Assembly: GCA_034002405.1 (NCBI GenBank)
Contig: JAVFAS010000031.1
Location: 1 to 39,717 of the forward strand
Length of the DNA stretch: 39,717 bases
Source: SZUA-365 sp034002405
Lineage (GTDB): Bacteria > Bacteroidota > Ignavibacteria > SZUA-365
Direction: 5' to 3'
Position numbers and translations under genes: made by a program
Notes under the pieces: generated by a model
Told to the model about the DNA's origin: nothing
What the model saw: the letters and a program-made list of their open reading frames with translations, nothing else
Databases searched by the model: none
In this document: positions 8,356-15,316 of the stretch, one piece after another
How positions within the stretch are numbered: the first letter of the stretch is position 1
Layout of the letters: every line of letters begins with the position of its first letter

Positions 8356-10470
8356 ATGACGAAACGAATTTCACTGATGCTTGCCGTGCTCTGCGCGATG
8401 GTCCTTCCACTCACGGCGCAAAACGGGCAGGACGGGCGACACCTCCCCGACGACGTCAAGAAAAAACTCGCCGAGACCATGCAACAACGGCATGTGTCAC
8501 AAACGCGTGTCATTACCGCGGAGGAATTGCTCGCGCTGACGCGTGTGTACAGTCCGACCGTGTCTCCCGATGGCCGCTGGGTGCTGTTCGGTGTCACCGT
8601 GCCCGACATCGCCGCGAACCGCAGCAACTCGGATCTCCATCTCGTTTCCCTCGACGGCGAGCGCCGCCGGCGGCTGACCGCTTCACCGGCGGCGGATTTC
8701 GGCGGCGTCTGGTCGCCCGATGGGAAATCCGTGGCCTTTCTCTCCTCTCGCAGCGGCAGTGTGCAGATTCACACCATCGCCATCGACGGCGGAGAAGCGG
8801 TGAAGGTCTCTGATATCGATGGCGGTGTGAGCAATCTTTCGTGGTCTCCCGATGGACGGACGTTCGCCTTTACCGCCGATGTACCGATCGATTCGACCGT
8901 GGCGGAAAAATATCCCGCCTACGCCAAGGCGAATGTGCGCATCTACGATCGGATCCACGTGCGGCACTGGGACCACTGGAATGACGAGCAGTACGAACAT
9001 CTCTTCATCATGCCCAGCACCGGCGGGGAGGCGCGCGACCTGATGGCCGGGGAACGCGTCGACACACCGCTCAAGCCGTTCGGCGGCGCGGAGCAGATCG
9101 CCTGGTCGCCTGACGGCCGCGAGATTGCCTACACCGCGAAGAAGGTGGCGGATTTCGCGGAGAGCACGAATTCGGATGTGTATGTCGTGAATGTCGCCAC
9201 CGGTGAGACGCGCAATATCACCGAGGGCATGCCGGGCTTCGACCGCGATCCGTTGTATTCACCCGATGGCCGCTACATCGCCTTCCACTCAATGGCGCGG
9301 GCGGGACACGAAGCCGACCGCAACCGGTTGATGCTGTACGAACGGGCGAGCGGCACGATCCGCGAATTGTCGGCCACCCTCGATCAGTGGGTCGGATCAA
9401 CGGTGTGGGCGCCCGACAGCAGGGCACTCTATTTCACCGCCGAGAGCGGGGCCACCGTGCAGGTCTACCGCATCGCGGTCAACGACGGCAGTTGGGAAAT
9501 CCTTACCGCCGGGGTGTACAACCACGACGGCGGACTCGACATCACGCCGGATGGAAAAACCCTGGTCTACGGCCGGCGGAATTTCAACGCGCCGACAGAA
9601 CTGTACGCCCAACCCGCGACGAAGGAGGCCCGCCCGGTCCCGCTGACGATGGAGAACACGGCCTTCCTCGCGAACATCCGCACCTGTACGATCGAGGAGC
9701 GGTGGATTCCCAGCACCGACGGAAAACGCGTGCAAACCTGGGTCGTGTATCCGCCGGATTTCGACCCGAAGAAAAAATACCCGCTCATCACCTATTGCCA
9801 GGGTGGGCCGCAGGCGACCGTCAGTCAGTTTTTCAGCTACGCCTGGAATTTCCTGCTGTATGCCTCGAAGGGATATGTCGTCGTCGCACCGAATCGCCGT
9901 GGTTTGCCGGGCTTCGGACAGGATTGGAACGACGCGATCAGCCAGGATTGGGGTGGCCTGCCGATGCAGGACATCCTTGCCTGTACCGACGCGTTGCTGA
10001 AGGAGCCCTTCATCGACACGAAACACGTCAGCGCCATCGGCGCGAGCGCGGGAGGATACGCGGTGTTCTGGCTCGCCGGCAATCACGAAGGACGCTTCAG
10101 CAGCTTCGTCTCGCACTGCGGCGTGTTCAATCTCGAAAGTATGTACGGCGCGACCGAGGAATTGTGGTTCACGAACTGGGAAAACGGTGGCCCGTACTGG
10201 GATCCGAAAGCGCGCGCGAACTATGACCGGCATTCGCCGCATCGATTCGCGCAGCACTGGGATACGCCGATCCTCATTATCACCGGAGAAAAGGACTTCC
10301 GTGTCCCGTACACGCAAAGCCTCGAAGCGTTTACCGTCGCGCAGGTGAAGGGGATTCCATCCAAACTGATTGTCTACCCCGAGGAAAATCACTGGGTGCT
10401 GCATCCGCAGGAGCAGCTGATCTGGTTCGAAGAGTTCTTCGATTTCATCGGGAAGCATCGGAAGAACTAA
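8356..10470 (+). CDS. S9 family serine peptidase (DPP5/acylaminoacyl-peptidase type), exported
   Basis: 704 aa from the ATG at 8356. An in-frame ATG at 8326 adds ten residues, but 8356 gives a proper signal peptide (MTKRISLMLAVLCAMVLPLTAQ) with AAGG upstream. Residues about 50-430 form a PD40/WD40-like propeller with SPDGRW, SPDGKS and SPDGRE repeats. The C-terminal alpha/beta-hydrolase (about 450-700) has S564 in GASAGGY, D647 in GEKDFR and H679 in ENHWV. The family removes dipeptides or oligopeptides from oligopeptides in the periplasm, so this enzyme may finish peptides released by the two secreted endoproteases encoded divergently on the other strand. That link is contextual inference. 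Confidence 0.93.
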   Translation: MTKRISLMLAVLCAMVLPLTAQNGQDGRHLPDDVKKKLAETMQQRHVSQTRVITAEELLALTRVYSPTVSPDGRWVLFGVTVPDIAANRSNSDLHLVSLDGERRRRLTASPAADFGGVWSPDGKSVAFLSSRSGSVQIHTIAIDGGEAVKVSDIDGGVSNLSWSPDGRTFAFTADVPIDSTVAEKYPAYAKANVRIYDRIHVRHWDHWNDEQYEHLFIMPSTGGEARDLMAGERVDTPLKPFGGAEQIAWSPDGREIAYTAKKVADFAESTNSDVYVVNVATGETRNITEGMPGFDRDPLYSPDGRYIAFHSMARAGHEADRNRLMLYERASGTIRELSATLDQWVGSTVWAPDSRALYFTAESGATVQVYRIAVNDGSWEILTAGVYNHDGGLDITPDGKTLVYGRRNFNAPTELYAQPATKEARPVPLTMENTAFLANIRTCTIEERWIPSTDGKRVQTWVVYPPDFDPKKKYPLITYCQGGPQATVSQFFSYAWNFLLYASKGYVVVAPNRRGLPGFGQDWNDAISQDWGGLPMQDILACTDALLKEPFIDTKHVSAIGASAGGYAVFWLAGNHEGRFSSFVSHCGVFNLESMYGATEELWFTNWENGGPYWDPKARANYDRHSPHRFAQHWDTPILIITGEKDFRVPYTQSLEAFTVAQVKGIPSKLIVYPEENHWVLHPQEQLIWFEEFFDFIGKHRKN

Positions 10471-10509
10471 TCCGCGCACGGCCACGCCGTCGCGGCGGCA
10501 AGAAACACA

Positions 10510-10545
10510 TCCGAGGGGATGACCGGCGCACGGCATCCCCTCGGA
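10510..10545. terminator. Convergent hairpin between the S9 peptidase and T9SS cytochrome genes
   Basis: A perfect 12-bp GC-rich inverted repeat (TCCGAGGGGATG at 10510-10521 with CATCCCCTCGGA at 10534-10545) lies midway between two converging genes. It lacks a long T run on either side, so its terminator role is inferred from position and stem strength. Confidence 0.55.
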
Positions 10546-10589
10546 CGCGTGTGGTGCGCACCCCGGTCACGCAACGCAACCGTGGGTGA

Positions 10590-11276
10590 TCATTTCATGA
10601 GCAACAGACGCCGAACCGCGCTGATTCCGTCCGTCCGCAGACGCACGAAATAGGAGCCCGATTCGACCGGACGACCGTGGTCGTCACGACCGTTCCACAC
10701 AACACCATAGCGGCCCGCATCCATGAATCCCTCGCTGAGCAAGCGCACGCGGGTTCCCGTGATGTTGAAAATCTCCAGATGCATCGGTCCGGCCTGTGCG
10801 ATCTGGAAATGAATGGTGGTGGAGGGATTGAACGGATTCGGTGTATTGCCTTCGATACGCGCGGCGGTGGCGGCGCCGGGCAGTTCCTCCACGGCGGTCG
10901 TGGTCGGAAAGTCGGCGGGATCGCCCGGATTCGTGACCAGGGAGGGATCGCCTGGTTGCAGTTGCCCCGGTGACCAGCTGCCTGACGGGTCTTGCAACTC
11001 CTGTCCGTTGGTAAACCCGTCACCATCCGAATCCAGCGCGGCGAGCGCGGGACTCCACTTCACCTGTCCCGCGCCGCCGGGCTCGGTCAGATGGTTGCTG
11101 CCGACTTCGGTGCCGAAGGCATTTCGTGGTCCGCCTCCGGCGGGACTCACATGACAATTCGCGCAAGCGTTCTTGTTCCCGTTCGGTATTTGCGCCGGGC
11201 GGAAGGAGCGCGCGATGATGAAGGTGGAGGATGCCGCGAGAAGGAACGCGACGAGAATCGGAAGACGTGTATTCAT
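10590..11276 (-). CDS. T9SS-exported protein with a CxxCH (c-type heme-like) motif
   Basis: 228 aa from the ATG at 11276, which has GAGGAG about six bases upstream; upstream in-frame codons are rejected. Signal peptide or anchor about 1-23. CANCH at 38-42, in the context PNGNKNACANCHVSPAGG, is a canonical c-type heme attachment motif and resembles a conserved GGGPRNAFG-containing module seen in FCB secreted proteins. A calcium-binding DSDGDGFTNGQE loop lies at 82-93 (dockerin/thrombospondin-3-like). From NTPNPFNPST at about 144 to the end is a T9SS/FlgD-Ig-like sorting domain. It would be a surface-exposed or released heme protein if the motif is loaded. Last gene of a four-gene cluster with DUF5777, YceI and a CX4CH lipoprotein, suggesting a shared redox role. 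Confidence 0.8.
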   Translation of the reverse strand: MNTRLPILVAFLLAASSTFIIARSFRPAQIPNGNKNACANCHVSPAGGGPRNAFGTEVGSNHLTEPGGAGQVKWSPALAALDSDGDGFTNGQELQDPSGSWSPGQLQPGDPSLVTNPGDPADFPTTTAVEELPGAATAARIEGNTPNPFNPSTTIHFQIAQAGPMHLEIFNITGTRVRLLSEGFMDAGRYGVVWNGRDDHGRPVESGSYFVRLRTDGISAVRRLLLMK

Positions 11277-11332
11277 GAAAAACTCCTCGACGTGAATGGG
11301 GAAACCGCGCTGCATGGATGCGGATGGGAGAC

Positions 11333-12175
11333 TCAGAACATCAGCAGGCGCGTGATATTGAATCCGATATGGAGGTCACCGTTGTCGAACGAGTCCGTCG
11401 CACCCGCGAGCAATTGCGCGGTGTTGAGCAGCTCATTGTTGCTCGCGATGATCTTGAAGAAATGTCCGCCCGTCTCGAGCTCGATGCCGAAGGCCACGGT
11501 GTTGTGACGGGTCCGCCAGCCGCTCACGGTGGGTATCCATTCCGCCACGACATTGAAGACATCGGTAACATAGTACTGTGCATGCAGTCCGACCACGAAG
11601 GTGTACTGCCGGTCGCGATGCGTGATGCGGCTGTTGTCGACGTAGGACGGGACGACACCAAGGGCGAATCGATCGGCATACATGGTGTTGAAAATCAGCT
11701 GGGCGTAATACTGAACATTCCGTGCATCCCCGGCATCGCGATCGTTCACGTCACTGTTCCATGCCGCGCCAACCCGTGCCGCGAGCAGCACGGGAAGCGT
11801 TTCATTCCGCCAGCGCAGGATCTGGTGCTTGACGGTGAGTTCGAGATTGTCCTGCACATTGCTGCGGCCCAGGGTTACATACCCGTCGTCGCTGTAAGCG
11901 TAGCCCAGCGCGAGCCGGATGTTCGACGGTCCGTCGAAACCCCAGAGATGCCGGCTGCCGTCGCTGACGCGCGGGACAAACCGATGTGACACCTCGAATT
12001 CAACATTCCCTTGCTGCAGCACCTCGGCGGTGGGCAGGTTGATGCCATGGGTGGAATGAAAGAGCTGAAGCGGGGGGGCCTGTTCCGTCTCGCCGCGGTG
12101 CCAGGACGTGCCGTCCTGCCCGACGGTCGCGGATGCGGTGATCAGGAACACAATAATGACGGTCACGAATCGCAT
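11333..12175 (-). CDS. DUF5777-family outer-membrane beta-barrel protein
   Basis: 280 aa with a clear signal peptide (about 1-20, ending TVGQ). The body has alternating amphipathic strands typical of an outer-membrane barrel and the DUF5777 hallmarks NLPTAEVLQ near the N terminus, then GFDGPSNIRLALGYA and a VTLGRSNVQDNLELTVK-type stretch. The function of the family is not established. It recurs next to YceI and cytochrome-type genes in Bacteroidota, as here. Gaps of 56 and 27 bases to its neighbours suggest one transcript. The ATG at 12175 has GAGG upstream. Confidence 0.8.
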   Translation of the reverse strand: MRFVTVIIVFLITASATVGQDGTSWHRGETEQAPPLQLFHSTHGINLPTAEVLQQGNVEFEVSHRFVPRVSDGSRHLWGFDGPSNIRLALGYAYSDDGYVTLGRSNVQDNLELTVKHQILRWRNETLPVLLAARVGAAWNSDVNDRDAGDARNVQYYAQLIFNTMYADRFALGVVPSYVDNSRITHRDRQYTFVVGLHAQYYVTDVFNVVAEWIPTVSGWRTRHNTVAFGIELETGGHFFKIIASNNELLNTAQLLAGATDSFDNGDLHIGFNITRLLMF

Positions 12176-12202
12176 GGGTGGTTACCTCGCGTGAGTGTAT
12201 TC

Positions 12203-12784
12203 CTACTTGACGTTCTTCAGTGTGAAATCGAGCACGAGCTCCATGTTCTCATCGATCTTCATGAACATGAATTGCGGAACCTCGATGTCGTGATGAGGGA
12301 GACTGACGTCAAAGGTGGTTGTGATGCGCAGACGGTCACCGCTTGGACGGATCGTTCCCGAAATGTCCATCGAACGTTTGACGCCGTGGATATCCATGCT
12401 GCCGCTGACCTTCACCGTCGTCTTGTCTCCAGATGGGGTGGCCGCGATGATCTTCCCCCTGAATTTCGCGTACGGGTATTTTTTCGTATGGAGGTAATCC
12501 TCGCGCATGTGTCTGTTCCGCAACCCGATGCCCGTATCGAGCGTGCGGAGATCGACTTCGAAATAGAGGTCGCTGTTCGATGTGAAGCTCTCACCGTCAT
12601 AGGCGAGGTATCCGTCGATCTTGCTCGTGCTCCCCTCGAAATCCTCGATCGGGGCGTCGGAGATGAATGTGACCAGGTTCTTCGCCGCGCGGTCGACATG
12701 GTACTCGCTCCGCTGGGCTGCTGCCTGCATCACCAGGCAAAGCGATGCCACGGCGAGCGATATCGTGAGTCCGGGAATACGCAT
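12203..12784 (-). CDS. YceI-family periplasmic lipocalin-like protein
   Basis: 193 aa from the ATG at 12784, preceded by GGAG five bases away; a longer in-frame start at 12823 is rejected because it would precede the signal peptide. Signal peptide about 1-23. The mature part has the YceI pattern: YHVDRAAKNLVTFISDAP at its start, a central HMREDYLHTKKYPYAKFRG segment and SGSMDIHGVKRSMDISG. YceI proteins bind isoprenoid or amphiphilic ligands in an extended lipocalin-like barrel. In this setting (barrel plus heme proteins) a quinone-like or polyisoprenoid ligand is a reasonable guess, not shown by the sequence. Confidence 0.9.
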   Translation of the reverse strand: MRIPGLTISLAVASLCLVMQAAAQRSEYHVDRAAKNLVTFISDAPIEDFEGSTSKIDGYLAYDGESFTSNSDLYFEVDLRTLDTGIGLRNRHMREDYLHTKKYPYAKFRGKIIAATPSGDKTTVKVSGSMDIHGVKRSMDISGTIRPSGDRLRITTTFDVSLPHHDIEVPQFMFMKIDENMELVLDFTLKNVK

Positions 12785-12871
12785 GGTGGCTCCATGATCT
12801 TGCCGTGGCCGTGCGGCACACACGCGGATGTGTACGCGCCCGCATCGCTCGCGCCGCGGTCGTGAATGGAA

Positions 12872-13297
12872 TCAGTTGTTCAGTGCGCCGGCTTCGATCC
12901 ATGCCGCGATCGAATCGACCACGGCGGAGGGAAGCGACCCGTTTGGCGGCATGGCCGGCACGAGCTGCCGCCGCAGTTGTCCGATGAGCGTGCTGCCCGT
13001 GCTCGAGCCCGGCTCGACGCGCTTCATCGTGGGATGATTCCAGCTCGGCACCCCAACCAGCCCGGCATACGCGCGGTCGGCGGTGAGATCAAGTCCCGAC
13101 GCGGGTTCGTCGCCGGCATGGCATCCCGGCACGGCACAGGACACATTGAACACGCGTTGCTGGATGTCATGGAAACTCGCACGGACCGGTTGGTCGCGTG
13201 GATCGTCGTCCGAAACAATCGAGTCGGCGCAGCCGGACACCAACAGCGCGATCGCGATGATCGGAACGATGCGGAGAGGAAATGGTGAATGGTCCAT
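12872..13297 (-). CDS. Cytochrome-c-like lipoprotein with CX4CH motif
   Basis: 141 aa from the ATG at 13297. The lipobox LVSGC places lipidated C23 at the membrane surface. Residues 54-60 are CAVPGCH, an expanded CX4CH heme-attachment pattern. M116 in AMPPNG could be the distal heme ligand, as in the MPP motif of cytochrome-c-like domains, and the C terminus VVDSIAAWIEAGA matches the final helix of such domains. It is therefore probably a monoheme lipoprotein, though CX4CH needs confirmation of heme loading. First gene of the cluster running down to 10590. No clear Shine-Dalgarno is seen. Confidence 0.72.
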   Translation of the reverse strand: MDHSPFPLRIVPIIAIALLVSGCADSIVSDDDPRDQPVRASFHDIQQRVFNVSCAVPGCHAGDEPASGLDLTADRAYAGLVGVPSWNHPTMKRVEPGSSTGSTLIGQLRRQLVPAMPPNGSLPSAVVDSIAAWIEAGALNN

Positions 13298-13612
13298 CGG
13301 AAAGTGCGTCCGCGGGCGGACACAACGGTGCGTCCGTCCAGATGAATGAATGTCGGTGGAATCCAAACGGCACGCGCTGGATCACGGACCCGTCGCTCCT
13401 CAACAAGCGGGTGCGCGATGCGATACTGGCTCAGGCTGAATGATGCGGGCGTATGGTACGCTGGATTCGTTCAAACGGAAAGGATAAAATTTTTCCCGCA
13501 ATCCGTTCGTAACTTTTCCGGACAAAACGTGTCCGCTTTCGCGCCGGGATGCGCGGGGCGAGAGGATGTCGTCAGCGGAGCGGGGGCGTGGCGCGGGAGG
13601 TGGGAGGTGGCG
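13298..13612. other. 315-bp intergenic stretch without a gene
   Basis: No convincing coding frame. It holds an AT-rich patch near 13486-13496 and a 6-bp hairpin (CGGACA at 13519-13524 with TGTCCG at 13530-13535) without a T tail. The promoter of the heme/DUF5777/YceI cluster should lie here on the minus strand, but I cannot point to convincing -35/-10 hexamers. Confidence 0.5.
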
Positions 13613-14050
13613 TCAATCGAGGAGGCGGTGGATGTGTCGTTCGAAGCGGGTGAGCATCAGGCGCAGCGCGGGAGATTCGACCAGGGTGCGCGCACGGCGG
13701 AGCGGTACCCAACGCCGGCGGCGCAGTCCTTCTTCGTCCCAATGCTCGAGAATCTCGGTGACCTGGAGCGCGAAAACCTGGACGCGGCAGTTCCCATTCC
13801 ATTTCTTGTACGAGTACTCACCAAAGCGTTCGTCCGAAACAATCCCGTCGACACCGGCTTCCTCGAGCGCCTCCTTTCGTGCGCTGGCGCGTGCACCCAT
13901 GCCCGGCTCGATCACGCCCTTCGGAATGATCCAGCGGTGGCGTCGTGTGCTGGTGATGAGCAGCACTTCGATGCCGCGATGATGGCGCCGCCAGGGAATC
14001 ACCGCGGATTGTTCGAAAAAAAACGAGGGAACAGGGCGTGTCTCGGGCAT
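13613..14050 (-). CDS. Nudix hydrolase
   Basis: 145 aa. Nudix box at about 43-66 in the form PKGVIEPGMGARASARKEALEEAGV, where the canonical first Glu is Met and the box Arg is Lys. This matches a recognised PKG-IEPGM subgroup of short Nudix proteins and keeps the metal-binding EALEEAG helix. It hydrolyses a nucleoside diphosphate linked to some moiety; the substrate is not deducible. It starts three bases after the stop of the upstream small membrane protein gene, so it is translationally close-coupled as the third gene of a three-gene unit. Confidence 0.88.
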   Translation of the reverse strand: MPETRPVPSFFFEQSAVIPWRRHHRGIEVLLITSTRRHRWIIPKGVIEPGMGARASARKEALEEAGVDGIVSDERFGEYSYKKWNGNCRVQVFALQVTEILEHWDEEGLRRRRWVPLRRARTLVESPALRLMLTRFERHIHRLLD

Positions 14051-14053
14051 GGA

Positions 14054-14341
14054 TCAGATCAGGACGAAAAGGAGAAAGATGGCGTAGAAAAATCCGGTGA
14101 ACAGGAGAGCCACGACGAGATTCTTCAGGAGTTGCAGCATGGGATGCGTGGCGACCGCGAACGAATACCGTGCGGCGATGCCTCCGGTGAACACGGCGAT
14201 TCCGGCGTACCCGATCGTCGCGGCGAGCACGGCGCCCATTCCCGAGAGCAGCGCGAGGGCGGGACCAAGAAAAAAGAGCATCGCGCCGATTCCCGCGCAT
14301 GCGGTATACAGCGAATGACCGGGAGGAGGCGGGTGCTTCAT
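14054..14341 (-). CDS. Small membrane protein of unknown function
   Basis: 95 aa, not recognised. The start is the ATG at 14341, which overlaps the TGA of the upstream gene (ATGA), so translation is coupled. After a short Pro-rich N terminus there are about three hydrophobic segments: AGIGAMLFFLGPALALL, GAVLAATIGYAGIAVF, and a long C-terminal one (LLKNLVVALLFTGFFYAIF). It probably sits in the inner membrane, possibly as a partner of the 14338-15189 product. The longer frame reading up to 14467 is only the overlap with that gene. Confidence 0.65.
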   Translation of the reverse strand: MKHPPPPGHSLYTACAGIGAMLFFLGPALALLSGMGAVLAATIGYAGIAVFTGGIAARYSFAVATHPMLQLLKNLVVALLFTGFFYAIFLLFVLI

Positions 14342-15189
14342 TGCGGCATCGAGTGCTGCCGTGCCCGTTCGGCGTCCAGCTTCTCGTAATCGAGTTCGCT
14401 GCCCATCATGCTGTGCGGAATCAGATAGACCAACATGGTGACCATCGACGCGCCGACGATGAACCACCGGCGAGTGGAGAGCTCGTCCGCTGCATGGTGT
14501 TTCCAGAGCGCCGCAATGGCAATCGCCCAGGCGAGAAACGCGATGAGAGTTTTATTGTCAGTGAGATCCGTACCGAAGGGGAATCCCGTCCAGTACGCGC
14601 CGAAGGCAAATTTCTGGACAATCGGACCAAAGATGAGCCCGCCGATGACTAGCAGTCCCGTCGCCCAGAGCGCCTGTTTCCATGGGCGACCATGCGGACG
14701 CAAGGCTTCGATTCCCGCACGGGTCGAGACGAGCATGGCCGCGAACATGGCGATGACATGGGGAATCAGGGCCCAGAGCGGGACGTCACCCTTGAAGCGT
14801 GTCACGACGGATTCATGCGTCGGGACGCGGATCGTTCCACGCCGGTCGTCGAGTTCGATGAAATATTCGAGCTTTCCGGCCGGAGGTTGATGTGGCAGGA
14901 ACGCACGGAGGGTATCGCCCGAACGGTACAGCGGGCTGCGTGTCCACGCATCGCGCGTCTTGTACCGCTTGTAAACCAGTTCTCCCGTGACCGTTCCTTC
15001 CACATCGATCAGGGTCACCGGCTGATCGCCCGCGCCGCCATGCGAGCGGGTCAGGGTGTAGCGCACGCGGGATTCCTGCACGATCACTTCGCCATCCACT
15101 GGATACGTCGGTCCGGTCTTCCGCTGATAATACGCGGCGGCGAGCGTGAGAACGAGGGCAAGGATCCAGAAACCAATCGAGCGTGCCAT
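14338..15189 (-). CDS. Multi-spanning membrane protein of unknown function
   Basis: 283 aa from the ATG at 15189 (MARSIGFWILALVLTLAA); upstream in-frame codons are rejected because the segment before it is low-complexity non-coding sequence overlapping the opposite-strand promoter region. One N-terminal helix (about 5-20) is followed by a soluble beta-rich domain of ~120 residues (about 25-145) that is presumably periplasmic. Four hydrophobic helices follow (about 150-170, 185-210, 220-240, 250-270). No family was recognised. First gene of a coupled unit with the 95-aa membrane protein and the Nudix hydrolase. Confidence 0.65.
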   Translation of the reverse strand: MARSIGFWILALVLTLAAAYYQRKTGPTYPVDGEVIVQESRVRYTLTRSHGGAGDQPVTLIDVEGTVTGELVYKRYKTRDAWTRSPLYRSGDTLRAFLPHQPPAGKLEYFIELDDRRGTIRVPTHESVVTRFKGDVPLWALIPHVIAMFAAMLVSTRAGIEALRPHGRPWKQALWATGLLVIGGLIFGPIVQKFAFGAYWTGFPFGTDLTDNKTLIAFLAWAIAIAALWKHHAADELSTRRWFIVGASMVTMLVYLIPHSMMGSELDYEKLDAERARQHSMPQ

Positions 15190-15316
15190 GGGCGGACCAG
15201 AAATTGGGACAAACAATGTAATATCGGGTCCGGTGTGGAGTATTTCAAACCATGAGGGAATGCATCTCTCCGCGGTGTGCGCTATCTTTCCATTCCCACG
15301 ATATTGGAGGCCACGC

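Noticed and set aside
13519..13535. Hairpin CGGACA/TGTCCG as terminator of the Nudix gene
   Set aside because: No T run follows on the minus strand and the stem is only 6 bp.
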